7,544 nt of DNA from a bacterium (GCA_021807065.1 JAKAPO010000113.1:1-7544), one strand, 5' to 3'; positions 1 through 7,544 are shown, numbered from the stretch's first letter. Made by a program: numbers and translations. The notes: generated by a model from the letters alone, not told the origin.

Positions 1-82
1 GCAGCGGATGATCGGTCGGGATCATCTCCTCGTCATTGACATGATACAGCATCGCGCGTTGTTGGAGGTCGCTTGATCTCAT
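1..82 (-). CDS. IS transposase, N-terminal fragment (cut by left edge)
   Basis: An open frame begins at the ATG at 82-80 and runs off the left edge after 27 codons. It reads MRSSDLQQRAMLYHV, and ends IPTDHPL with the next codon beginning C (probably Arg). The pattern MRxxDxQQ, then (L/F)xYV, then xxIPxDHPLR is characteristic of the N-terminus of IS5-like/IS1182-like DDE transposases (the DUF772 region). The catalytic DDE residues would lie outside the window, so I cannot say whether the gene is intact. No Shine-Dalgarno is visible. A possible promoter just upstream would give a leaderless or nearly leaderless message. The gene lies downstream of the log gene in the same orientation, so read-through from the lysine operon could reach it. 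The family assignment rests on one short motif recognised by eye. Confidence 0.6.
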   Translation of the reverse strand, partial: MRSSDLQQRAMLYHVNDEEMIPTDHPL

Positions 83-124
83 GAACCAATTGTACACTAA
101 AGCGCCGCGTTTTTCAGCAAACTC
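83..124 (-). mobile_element. Probable left-hand terminus of the insertion sequence, ending next to log
   Basis: This is the only stretch between the transposase start and the log stop codon. Read on the minus strand it begins GAGTTTGCTGAAAAACGC, which looks like the outer inverted repeat of IS5/IS1182-type elements. Such repeats often carry a TGCTGAAAAA-like core. Immediately outside it, 125-128 is CTAG, which fits the YTAR target duplicated by IS5-type elements. The other end of the element is outside the window, so neither the inverted repeat nor the duplication can be confirmed. I see no separate transcription terminator for the log operon here. Confidence 0.4.
89..117 (-). promoter_or_regulatory. 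Candidate transposase promoter inside the IS end
   Basis: On the minus strand, CTGAAA (117-112, 4/6 to the -35 consensus) is followed after 17 bases by TACAAT (94-89, 5/6 to the -10 consensus). Transcription would start near 82-83, essentially at the transposase ATG, which agrees with the absence of a ribosome binding site. The call uses the sigma-70 consensus of model bacteria and rests on sequence match only. Confidence 0.3.
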
Positions 125-664
125 CTAGAGCGCGAAGGCGTCGAGAATCTCCTCGATCGATGCTCGCGCAGTGACCAAATTGCGCGTCGCTTGCGGGAGC
201 AATCCCTCTGCCAGCATTCTATCGAGCAGCTTCACCAGCGGATCGTAGTAACCGTCGACGTTGAGAATGCCGACCGGTTTGTCGTGGATGCGTAGCTGCC
301 GCCAGGTCAGCGTCTCGAAGAGCTCGTCCATCGTGCCGATTCCACCGGGCAACGCGATGAACGCGTCGCTCAACCGTTCGAGCATCGCTTTGCGCGCGTG
401 CATCGACTCGACGACGTGCAGCTGCGTGATGCCCGAATGCGCGACCTCCGCCGCGGCGAGCGCCTCGGGAATCACGCCCACGATCTCGGCGCCCGCCGCG
501 AGCGCGCCGTCGGCGAGCGCCCCCATCATGCCGACGCGGCCTCCGCCGTAAACGATGCCGTAGCCGTGCGCCGCAATCGAACGCGCCGCATCGCGTGCGA
601 TCTGCAAGTAGATACCGTTACGCCCCGGCCGTGCGCCGCAGAAGACGCAGATGCGCCGCTTCAC
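125..664 (-). CDS. LOG family protein (cytokinin riboside 5'-monophosphate phosphoribohydrolase type)
   Basis: The product is a 179-residue Rossmann-fold protein of the TIGR00730/PF03641 family. Known members hydrolyse the N-glycosidic bond of (cytokinin) nucleoside 5'-monophosphates to release the base and ribose 5-phosphate in the cytoplasm. Visible signatures are the N-terminal strand RICVFCG (residues 4-10), the nucleotide loop YGGGRVGMMG (39-48), MHARK with the conserved Arg (88-92), and the family motif PGGIGTMDE (106-114). The length is normal for the short bacterial LOG proteins. The start is GTG at 664, which places the first strand exactly as in homologues; only a weak AGGCG-like ribosome site precedes it. 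It lies 9 bases after the kamA stop and is the last gene of the lysine operon. Older databases call this family 'possible lysine decarboxylase'; it has no PLP site, so that name should not be used even beside lysine genes. The true substrate is unknown. The TAG stop lies within the CTAG beside the IS end. Confidence 0.9.
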   Translation of the reverse strand: MKRRICVFCGARPGRNGIYLQIARDAARSIAAHGYGIVYGGGRVGMMGALADGALAAGAEIVGVIPEALAAAEVAHSGITQLHVVESMHARKAMLERLSDAFIALPGGIGTMDELFETLTWRQLRIHDKPVGILNVDGYYDPLVKLLDRMLAEGLLPQATRNLVTARASIEEILDAFAL

Positions 665-673
665 GCGGAACGC

Positions 674-2043
<1,370 letters not shown>

Positions 2044-2047
<4 letters not shown>

Positions 2048-3111
2048 TTTTTCGTTCCGTAGACGTCGGTGAAGTATGCGAGGATGGCGGGATGAGAACG
2101 CAACGTCTCGAGTGCGATCCGCGCGTGGTTGGGAGCGTAACCGCTGCCGACGATCATGGTAACGTCTTTCCCCAACCCTTCGGCGCCGAGCGCCGCCGCC
2201 GTAAACGATGTTGCCATAGAAAAGAAGTAGATCGTGCCGCCCTCCTTGGCGCACAGGATCGATGCGCTTTCGGTACCGGGGCAGTTCACGCAGTTGATCA
2301 CGAGATCCGCGCCCTCCGGCAGCAGGGATGCGACGCGTGACGCCAGCGCCGTCGCATCGCGCGCGTCCGCCTCTGCGACCGTATTCGCGAGACCGGCTTT
2401 GCGTAAGATGGCAGCGCCGCCCGACGCCGCCGAATGCACGACGGCGATGACGCGTCCGCTCTCGCCGACGCGATGCTTGGCTTGCGCGCAGGAGAGAATG
2501 CCGCTCTTCCCGGCCGCGCCGATGACGAGCACACTCATACCGGGCTTGCAGAGCCTCGACACCTGTGCGGGCGCGCCGGCGACATCGAGAACCGCGAGGG
2601 CGACCCGGTCGTCGAGATCACCGGGTAATTTCGACCATCCCGCGCTTTCGAAGAGCACCGCCGTGCCGCGCACGCTCACGCGGGCGGTCTCGAGATCGAC
2701 GTCGAGGATCTCCTCCAGATGCAGCGGCGTCAGCGTTAACGAGACAAGCGACGCAATGCGGTCGCCCGGCTTTAACGCAATGGACGAGCGTAGCCTCTCG
2801 CCGATCTCACGCACGCGGCCGACGAACATGCCTCCCGAACCCGTCACAGGATTATGCTGCTTGCCACGTTCGCGCACGGTCGCGCTGATGAGTTCCCCGA
2901 TGGCCTTTGGATCGTCGCTGCATGCCTCGCGCATCTGCGTGAACGATGCGGAGTCGATGTTGAGCGCCTCGACGTCGCAGAGGATTTCGTTCTCGAATGC
3001 AACCGGCGTCGCATCGAGCCTCAGAGCTGCCTGCGGCAAAGCGCCATGCGGTTCGACGACGCGATGCGTGCCGAAGCGGTCGACTGGCTTAGCCGGGGCG
3101 TGCGCCGTCAT
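2044..3111 (-). CDS. kdd: L-erythro-3,5-diaminohexanoate dehydrogenase
   Basis: The 355-residue product resembles Kdd (EC 1.4.1.11), which oxidatively deaminates L-erythro-3,5-diaminohexanoate to 5-amino-3-oxohexanoate with release of ammonia and NADH in the cytoplasm. Features are an N-terminal GroES-like half with the HNPVTGSGGM segment (residues 86-95), typical of this family, and a Rossmann dinucleotide fold beginning VLVIGAAGKSG (194-204). Strand-loop elements follow at VIAVVHS (221-227) and LVINCVN (270-276). The start is ATG at 3111, overlapping the lrp stop as ATGA, with a purine-rich GAAGGGA about ten bases upstream. The frame stays open up to 3333 but that part is antisense-free overlap inside lrp and looks unlike protein. 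It is translationally coupled to lrp before it and kamA after it. In fermenters kdd normally sits with kamD, kamE, kce and kal, which are missing here. The assignment is strengthened by the adjacent kamA. Confidence 0.87.
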
Positions 3112-3584
3112 GCCAGCGCAATCCCTTCGCGCTCGTACGGTGTCGACAGGACGATGGTAGTACGCGTGCGGGCCATCCCACGCATCGCTTTCAGGCGCCC
3201 CAGGAGATCGTCCAAATGCTGTGTCGAACGCGTGACGACTTTGCAAACATAGCTCTCTTCGCCGGCGACCGAGTGCACTTCGCAGACTTCCGGTAGCGAC
3301 GAGAGACGCCGCATGAAATCGTCGTAATCGCAATCGGGCGTCGTGTAGCAGCTCACGAACGCAGTCAGCGCGTAGCCGAGGCGGGGCCCGTCGAGGCGCG
3401 CCCCGTAGCCGCGGATGTGTCCGTGCCGCTCGAGGCGCTTCACCCGCTCGTGCACGGCAGGCGGCTTGAGCCCAATCAGGCTTCCCAACTCGGCGAAGGT
3501 CGCTCGGGCGTTGCGTTGAAGCGCCTCGAGCAGCCTCAGGTCGAGCTCGTCAATTTCCTTGATTTCATCGTTCCGGGCTAGCAT
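3108..3584 (-). CDS. Lrp/AsnC family transcriptional regulator
   Basis: This is a 158-residue regulator of the feast/famine family. An N-terminal winged helix-turn-helix spans about residues 10-62; the recognition part reads LGSLIGLKPPAVHERVKRLE. A C-terminal RAM effector domain covers about 68-150, with the ligand-pocket strand VAGEESYVCKVV (106-117) and the closing strand RTTIVLST (141-148). Such proteins form octamers or larger oligomers and bind amino acids; with kdd and kamA downstream, lysine or beta-lysine is the likely effector (inference). The start is ATG at 3584 with AAGGA about ten bases upstream. It is the first gene of the operon, so it is probably autoregulated. It faces the peptide-binding-protein gene across a very short gap and could control both directions. 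The last bases form an ATGA overlap with kdd. Confidence 0.93.
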   Translation of the reverse strand: MLARNDEIKEIDELDLRLLEALQRNARATFAELGSLIGLKPPAVHERVKRLERHGHIRGYGARLDGPRLGYALTAFVSCYTTPDCDYDDFMRRLSSLPEVCEVHSVAGEESYVCKVVTRSTQHLDDLLGRLKAMRGMARTRTTIVLSTPYEREGIALA

Positions 3585-3587
3585 ATT
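3559..3587 (+). promoter_or_regulatory. Candidate promoter of the peptide-binding-protein gene
   Basis: TTGATT (3559-3564) and CATATT (3582-3587), each 4/6 to consensus, are separated by exactly 17 bases. Transcription would begin near 3594, leaving about 20 untranslated bases before the ATG at 3614. The promoter lies within the first codons of lrp on the other strand, as the 29-base divergent gap would force. The surrounding 100 bases are visibly richer in A and T than the coding regions. The evidence is sequence match only, and the sigma factor preference of this organism is unknown. Confidence 0.35.
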
Positions 3588-3622
3588 CGGTGATTCCTTG
3601 GCTTTTTAGGAGAATGTTCGGA
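3585..3622. promoter_or_regulatory. Possible Lrp operator in the divergent gap
   Basis: The gap between lrp and the divergent gene contains an imperfect inverted repeat, ATTCCT (3593-3598) against AGGAGAAT (3608-3615). It also has a direct repeat, TTCGG, at 3586-3590 and 3617-3621, 31 bases or about three helical turns apart. Lrp-type proteins bind degenerate AT-rich sites in helical phase and commonly autoregulate, so this is the natural place for an operator. The right arm of the inverted repeat is also the ribosome site of the plus-strand gene, so the symmetry may be accidental. Confidence 0.25.
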
Positions 3623-5233
3623 GTTATCAGCCTAACACGCCGCATTTGTTCGAGGCAATGCCTCTTGCTCTCGGCCCTGCTGCTGAGCGCTTGTGCCGGA
3701 TCCGGCCGGCTGCCGCCGGGCGTAGTCGTCTTCAATCTTGCAGCCGACCCCACGACCCTCGATCCGCTCTTCATGCATCCCGACGCCTCTTCGGTCGAAC
3801 AGCAAGTCGACCGTCTGCTCTTCGAGCCGTTCATCGACATCGACAGCAAGGGCCGTCCGATCCCGGAGCTGCTTAGCGAGATTCCTACCGTCCAGAACGG
3901 CGGCATCTCGGCCGACGGCCGCACGATTCGCTATCGTCTTCGCCCGAACGTGCGTTGGAGCGACGGTACTCCGGTGACTAGCGCCGACGTGCTCTTCACG
4001 CTCCGCGCCATCCTCGATCCGCGAAATCCGGTGCGCTCGCATGAGGGCTACGATCTCATCGACCGCGCAACCGCGCCCGACGCGCACACGGTGGTCTTCC
4101 ATCTGAGGCACGCTTGGGCGCCCGCGGTGATGACGTATTTCTCCTATGGATTCTCGCCGCAGTTCGTCTTGCCGGCCCACGTCCTGCGTGTGCAGGCACC
4201 GCTCGAGGAGTCATCGTTCGGCAGCGACCCCAGCGTCGTCGACGGGCCCTATCGCTTCGTCTCGTGGGCGCGGGGCGTGGACATCCGGCTGGCGGCGAAT
4301 CCGCGTTACTGGCGCGGCGAACCGAAGGTGCGCAGTCTCGATCTGCGCATCATTCCCGATCCGTCGACGAACATGCTGATGTTGCAATCGGGACAACTGG
4401 ATTGGAATCTCGTTGCGCCGGTGCAGTGGGCGCTGCTGCGCGGTAAGCCCGGGATCGATTTCGTGCGCGTACCGACGGCGGTCGTTGCGGGCATTGCGAT
4501 CAACCTGTCGCATCCACCGCTCGACGACGTGCGCGTACGGCGAGCGCTGGCGATGGCGATCGATCGCGCCGGGATCGCGCGGCGCATCACGCTCGGGCAG
4601 TATCCGGTGACGAACATGCTGCAGCCGCAGTTTTCGTGGGCGTACAATCCGGCGGTGCGCGAGCCATCCTTCGATCCCAGGGGCGCCGCGGCGTTGCTCG
4701 ACGCCGACGGATGGCGCCGCGGTCCGGGTGGCATCAGGGAGAAGAACGGCAGGCGGTTACAGCTCGTCTACGTGGCCTTTCCCGAGACCGCGAGCGGCGT
4801 TCGCATCGCGACCGAGGTGCAGGACGAACTGCGCAGAGTCGGGATCGGCGTGACGATCAAGAGCATCAGCAACGCGCAGCTGTTTCTACCGGTCACCGGA
4901 ACGCTCGCCAGCGGCAACTACGATCTCGCCTACGTTCCGTGGACGATGGGCGCCGATCCGGACGATTCGAGCGTGCTCGGCTGCCACGGCCCGTCGAACT
5001 ACATGCGCTTCTGCAATGCGCAGGTGGATGCGCTCGAACGCCGTGCACTGGCGACGATCTCGCAGAGCGAACGCAAAGCGCTCTACGGACGTATCGCGCG
5101 CATCGTCGCGGCGCAGGTGCCGGTGCTCTATCTCTTCAATGCCGAGTACATCTACGCGTACCGCGCGCGCCTCCATGGTTTCTCGCCGAACGCGTTTCTG
5201 CCGACGTGGAACGCCTACGACTGGCGGCTCTGA
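3614..5233 (+). CDS. Peptide ABC transporter substrate-binding lipoprotein (SBP family 5)
   Basis: The product is a 539-residue extracytoplasmic solute-binding protein of the oligopeptide/dipeptide family. Residues 1-27 form a lipoprotein signal: Arg-rich start (TRR, CSR), hydrophobic CLLLSALLLSA, and lipobox LLSAC with the lipidated Cys at 27. The mature part has the family hallmark YRLRPNVRWSDGTPVTSADV (107-126), a central ligand lobe and the usual C-terminal lobe, ending in NAYDWRL. I chose ATG 3614, with AGGAG just before it, although the spacing is short. An in-frame GTG at 3590 would add eight residues but precedes the predicted transcription start. No permease or ATPase gene is adjacent, so it is an orphan binding protein that must use a transporter encoded elsewhere. 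Its divergence from the lrp-kdd-kamA operon suggests uptake of lysine-containing peptides or related compounds (inference). Its 3' end overlaps the convergent ATPase gene by 19 bases. Confidence 0.88.
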   Translation: MFGVISLTRRICSRQCLLLSALLLSACAGSGRLPPGVVVFNLAADPTTLDPLFMHPDASSVEQQVDRLLFEPFIDIDSKGRPIPELLSEIPTVQNGGISADGRTIRYRLRPNVRWSDGTPVTSADVLFTLRAILDPRNPVRSHEGYDLIDRATAPDAHTVVFHLRHAWAPAVMTYFSYGFSPQFVLPAHVLRVQAPLEESSFGSDPSVVDGPYRFVSWARGVDIRLAANPRYWRGEPKVRSLDLRIIPDPSTNMLMLQSGQLDWNLVAPVQWALLRGKPGIDFVRVPTAVVAGIAINLSHPPLDDVRVRRALAMAIDRAGIARRITLGQYPVTNMLQPQFSWAYNPAVREPSFDPRGAAALLDADGWRRGPGGIREKNGRRLQLVYVAFPETASGVRIATEVQDELRRVGIGVTIKSISNAQLFLPVTGTLASGNYDLAYVPWTMGADPDDSSVLGCHGPSNYMRFCNAQVDALERRALATISQSERKALYGRIARIVAAQVPVLYLFNAEYIYAYRARLHGFSPNAFLPTWNAYDWRL

Positions 5234-6795
5234 GAGCGCCAGCGGCGTACGACGTCGTCGCAGAAGCGTGCGTCGGCATCGTCGCGTTGCCAGGCGCTCG
5301 AAAACTCCGCCGCCTCGCTGCGCGGGCGCCGCTGCGCCGGCAGCTCGTCGAAACGAATGCGCATGGGAAGCGGAACGCCTCGACCGGAGACGATGGCTTG
5401 ACGCGTCGGTAAACTGGAGAGCGCGCTCAGCATTCCCTTTGCCGCGTCGGGAAGAACGCGGGCGACGAACTGCTGGTCGGCATCGCTTCCCAATCGCATC
5501 GCCATGATGGTTCCGCACTGCGCGACGGCCGCAACCGAGAGTTCCGAGGGTTGCTGTGAGACGAGCGCGAGCGAGATGCCGTACTTGCGTCCCTCTTTTG
5601 CGATGCGCGTGATCGCACGCGTCGTCGCCGCGAAGCCGATACGCTCGTCAGCCGGAGCGTAGCGCTGCGCCTCTTCGCAGACGAGCAACACCGGCGGCAT
5701 CCGTCTGCGCTCCGACCAAACCGTAAAGTCGAATATCAGGCGGCAGGTGAGCGAGACGACGACGTCGGTGATTTCGGACGGCACGCCGGAGAGATCGACG
5801 ATGGTCAGCGGTTTGCGGTCGACCGGAATGCGCAAGATGCGACCGGCGATTCTCGAGAGCGTATCGGGATGGAAATCGGAGAACATGAACGCGAGGCGCG
5901 GGTCGTCTCGCAGCGACTCGAGCCTCGACTTGATGCGAAGGTATGGCAGCGCCGTATCCGGCTTGTCGAGCCGCCCCATCGATTCGTAGAGAAACCGCAG
6001 CAGATCGGAGGAGCGGAACGGGACCGGCGTATCGACGGTGATCGACATCGCATCGCGGCTGTTCCCGGCATGGTGGCGGCGCGCTCTCGTCACCGCCTCC
6101 TTGAGAATCAATCCTTGCGCTTCGCGTTCGTGTTCGTTTCCGGCGTGAATGAGGATGCGCGCTATCTCCTCGAAGTCGAAGAGCCAGAGCGGAAGTTGGA
6201 GATTCTCGACGTTGACGATCTCGGCAATGCCGCCGAACGCCGCGGCATACTCGTCGTGCGGATCGAGCAGGACGACGTGCGCGTATGGATGCTCGGCGAG
6301 AATTGCGGAGAGCAGCAACGTCACCGCGCACGACTTCCCCGAGCCGCTCGAACCGAGGATCGCAAAGTGTTTGGAGAGCAGCTCGTTTACAAGGAGATAC
6401 GCCGGGCGTTCCCGATCGTGGAAGAGCGTACCGACGCGGATCGCCGATTGCGCCGGCCGCTCGTATACCGTGGCCACGTCCGCTTCGGTTGCGATCGTCA
6501 CCGGTGCGCCGCTGAGCGGATAGCACGAGACGCCGGCATTGAACCGTACCCGATCGTCGCGGTCGCGGAGCAGCTCGCCGAGCAGATCGACGACGAGGAT
6601 TTTATGCGCGTGTCCGTTCGAATCGAGCCGAGTCGCGGCAATCGCCCCTACGACCGCGTGGTCGTTTGCAGGCGCCTTGATGATGCTGCCGATGCGGCAA
6701 TCCTCTTGGCGAGCACCGTCGCCTTCGAGCATCACCGTCATCTGCGATTCGGCAACGCTCATCACCCGGCCGAGCAGCTCGTCCATACGCCTCAA
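5215..6795 (-). CDS. HerA-like HAS-barrel ATPase (DUF87, FtsK/HerA superfamily)
   Basis: The 526-residue protein resembles HerA, a hexameric ATP-driven DNA translocase that in archaea works with the nuclease NurA in end resection. An N-terminal HAS-barrel covers about residues 5-125. The ATPase core has Walker A GSSGSGKS (148-155), the HerA-type LLDPHDEY (176-183), Walker B VLLVCEEAQRYAP (369-381) and a sensor/arginine-finger region, EGRKYGISLALVSQQPSELS (401-420). A helical C-terminus follows. All ATPase motifs look intact. The start is TTG at 6795, because GGAGG at 6808-6804 lies eight bases upstream; the alternative ATG at 6786 (MDELLG) would be 17 bases away. It follows pntB by 34 bases on the same strand, so the two may be cotranscribed. 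No nurA, SIR2 or other nuclease gene is adjacent, so a repair or defence role cannot be assigned from context. Confidence 0.87.
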   Translation of the reverse strand: MRRMDELLGRVMSVAESQMTVMLEGDGARQEDCRIGSIIKAPANDHAVVGAIAATRLDSNGHAHKILVVDLLGELLRDRDDRVRFNAGVSCYPLSGAPVTIATEADVATVYERPAQSAIRVGTLFHDRERPAYLLVNELLSKHFAILGSSGSGKSCAVTLLLSAILAEHPYAHVVLLDPHDEYAAAFGGIAEIVNVENLQLPLWLFDFEEIARILIHAGNEHEREAQGLILKEAVTRARRHHAGNSRDAMSITVDTPVPFRSSDLLRFLYESMGRLDKPDTALPYLRIKSRLESLRDDPRLAFMFSDFHPDTLSRIAGRILRIPVDRKPLTIVDLSGVPSEITDVVVSLTCRLIFDFTVWSERRRMPPVLLVCEEAQRYAPADERIGFAATTRAITRIAKEGRKYGISLALVSQQPSELSVAAVAQCGTIMAMRLGSDADQQFVARVLPDAAKGMLSALSSLPTRQAIVSGRGVPLPMRIRFDELPAQRRPRSEAAEFSSAWQRDDADARFCDDVVRRWRSQSRQS

Positions 6796-6815
6796 TTGTT
6801 CGGCCTCCTTTGCCG
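6796..6815 (-). promoter_or_regulatory. Strong ribosome binding site that selects the TTG start of the HerA-like gene
   Basis: The minus strand carries AAAGGAGG followed by eight bases and then TTG AGG CGT ATG. The perfect GGAGG core at 6808-6804 is optimally spaced for the TTG at 6795. It is too far from the ATG at 6786, although a second GAGG three bases before that ATG leaves dual initiation possible. Confidence 0.6.
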
Positions 6816-6829
6816 GCGGCCGCGACCGT

Positions 6830-7544
6830 TTACAATTCCTTTACTGCTGCGGTCAGCGCGTCGACCGAAACCTTCGCATCGCCGAAGAACATCGAGCAGT
6901 TCGGCAGCTCGTAGAGCGGGTTTTCGATGCCGGCGAAGCCGGAGCGCATGGAGCGCTTGAGCACGACGACGTTCGCGGCCTTGTCGACATCGAGGATCGG
7001 CATGCCGTAGATCGGTGACGACTTGACGTTACGCGCGGCCGGGTTGGTGACGTCGTTGGCGCCGATGACGAGCGCGACGTCGGTGGTCGGGAACTCGGCG
7101 TTCGCGTCGTCGAGATCGAGCAGTTGTTCGTACGGCACGTTCGCTTCGGCGAGCAGCACGTTCATGTGACCGGGCATGCGCCCCGCGACCGGATGTATCG
7201 CGTAGAGGACTTTCACGCCGCGCTTCTCGAGCTGATCGGCGAGCGCTTTGACACCGTGCTGCGCCTGCGCGACCGCCATGCCGTATCCGGGGACGAACAT
7301 CACCTTCGATGCGTACGCGAGCATCGCGGCCACGTCGTCGACCGAGACGCTGCGCACGTTTTGCTGTTTCCCGCCGGCGGCGGGTTCCGCGCCGCCGGCG
7401 GCGCCGAAGGCGCCGAAGAGCACGTTGGTGAGCGGACGGTTCATCGCGCGGCTCATCGCGACGGTGAGAATAGTGCCGCTCGCGCCGACGAGCGCGCCGC
7501 CGGTGATGAGCAGCGTGCTCGAAAGTTCGAAACCGGTGATGGCG
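6830..7544 (-). CDS. pntB: NAD(P) transhydrogenase subunit beta, C-terminal part (cut by right edge)
   Basis: The visible 237 residues are the last membrane helix and the whole NADP(H)-binding domain III of PntB, about half of the usual 460-residue subunit. The enzyme couples proton entry across the inner membrane to hydride transfer from NADH to NADP+. The frame is open to the window edge, so the ATG at 7456 is internal: upstream codons read GGALVGASGTILTVAM, a conserved helix. Domain III shows the fingerprint GYGMAVAQAQ (visible residues 86-95), HPVAGRMPGHMN (117-128), GANDVTNPAA (161-170), KRSM (196-199), and the usual ending FGDAKVSVDAL. An Ala/Gly-rich linker (about 44-58) joins the membrane and NADP domains. 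pntA is expected upstream, outside the window. The stop is TAA at 6832-6830, 34 bases before the HerA-like gene. Confidence 0.95.
   Translation of the reverse strand, partial: AITGFELSSTLLITGGALVGASGTILTVAMSRAMNRPLTNVLFGAFGAAGGAEPAAGGKQQNVRSVSVDDVAAMLAYASKVMFVPGYGMAVAQAQHGVKALADQLEKRGVKVLYAIHPVAGRMPGHMNVLLAEANVPYEQLLDLDDANAEFPTTDVALVIGANDVTNPAARNVKSSPIYGMPILDVDKAANVVVLKRSMRSGFAGIENPLYELPNCSMFFGDAKVSVDALTAAVKEL

Noticed and set aside
125..664. Lysine decarboxylase label for the LOG protein, suggested by its lysine-operon context
   Set aside because: The protein carries the PGGxGTxxE phosphoribohydrolase motif and has no PLP-binding site; the family's old name is misleading.
2048..2254. 69-codon upstream extension of the kamA frame
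   Set aside because: It lies wholly within kdd, its Arg-rich translation does not look like the start of an aminomutase, and ATG 2047 forms a clean ATGA overlap.
3112..3333. 74-codon upstream extension of the kdd frame
   Set aside because: It lies inside lrp, is not protein-like, and ATG 3111 overlaps the lrp stop as ATGA.
3590..3613. GTG start at 3590 for the peptide-binding protein
   Set aside because: It would begin upstream of the predicted transcript start and lacks a ribosome site; the ATG at 3614 gives a normal-length lipoprotein signal. The choice is not certain.
5215..6795. HerA-based antiphage defence system (for example with SIR2 or a nuclease partner)
   Set aside because: No partner gene lies on either side; the neighbours are pntB and a transport lipoprotein.
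5869..6960. Plus-strand open frame (363 codons) antisense to the HerA-like gene and the end of pntB
   Set aside because: It crosses two genes with clear family motifs on the other strand, and its composition is typical of a GC-rich shadow frame.
7454..7456. ATG at 7456 as the start of a short 208-residue protein
   Set aside because: The frame continues to the window edge with codons matching the last membrane helix of PntB, so this is an internal methionine.

Overview
This is a compact, GC-rich bacterial window, almost wholly coding on both strands, with ATG, GTG and TTG starts. Nothing in it fixes the taxon. The gene style (high GC, KamA-type aminomutase with Kdd, PntB, HerA-like ATPase, LOG protein) would suit an uncultured soil-type lineage such as Eremiobacterota/Vulcanimicrobiota or a similar phylum. 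That is a low-confidence impression, not a result.

Layout, left to right. Bases 1-82 (minus) hold the first 27 codons of an IS transposase that runs off the left edge. The IS end appears to abut the stop codon of the next gene. Bases 125-3584 (minus) are a tight four-gene operon transcribed right to left: an Lrp/AsnC regulator, L-erythro-3,5-diaminohexanoate dehydrogenase (kdd), a lysine 2,3-aminomutase (kamA) and a LOG-family phosphoribohydrolase. Two junctions are ATGA stop/start overlaps and the third is a 9-base gap. Divergent from the operon, across only about 29 bases, is a plus-strand lipoprotein peptide-binding protein (SBP_bac_5), which ends at 5233. Its 3' end overlaps by 19 bases that of a convergent HerA-like (HAS-barrel/DUF87) ATPase gene (5215-6795, minus). 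Upstream of that gene, 34 bases away, is the 3' half of pntB, the NAD(P) transhydrogenase beta subunit (6830-7544, minus), cut by the right edge.

How the genes may work together. KamA (lysine to beta-lysine) and Kdd (oxidative deamination of 3,5-diaminohexanoate) are steps 1 and 3 of the classical lysine fermentation pathway. Step 2 (KamD/KamE, beta-lysine 5,6-aminomutase) and the later enzymes (Kce, Kal) are not in this window. The operon is led by its own Lrp-type regulator, which is well placed to sense lysine or a related amino acid and to control both the operon and the divergent binding protein. The binding protein could feed the pathway with peptides, but no permease or ATPase is adjacent.

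The most interesting points are: a KamA that keeps all catalytic and lysine-binding residues but lacks all four zinc-binding cysteines of the clostridial enzyme; a LOG protein fixed at the end of a lysine catabolic operon; and an IS inserted so exactly that its apparent target site contains the log stop codon. I see no CRISPR array, tRNA, rRNA or recognisable defence system.
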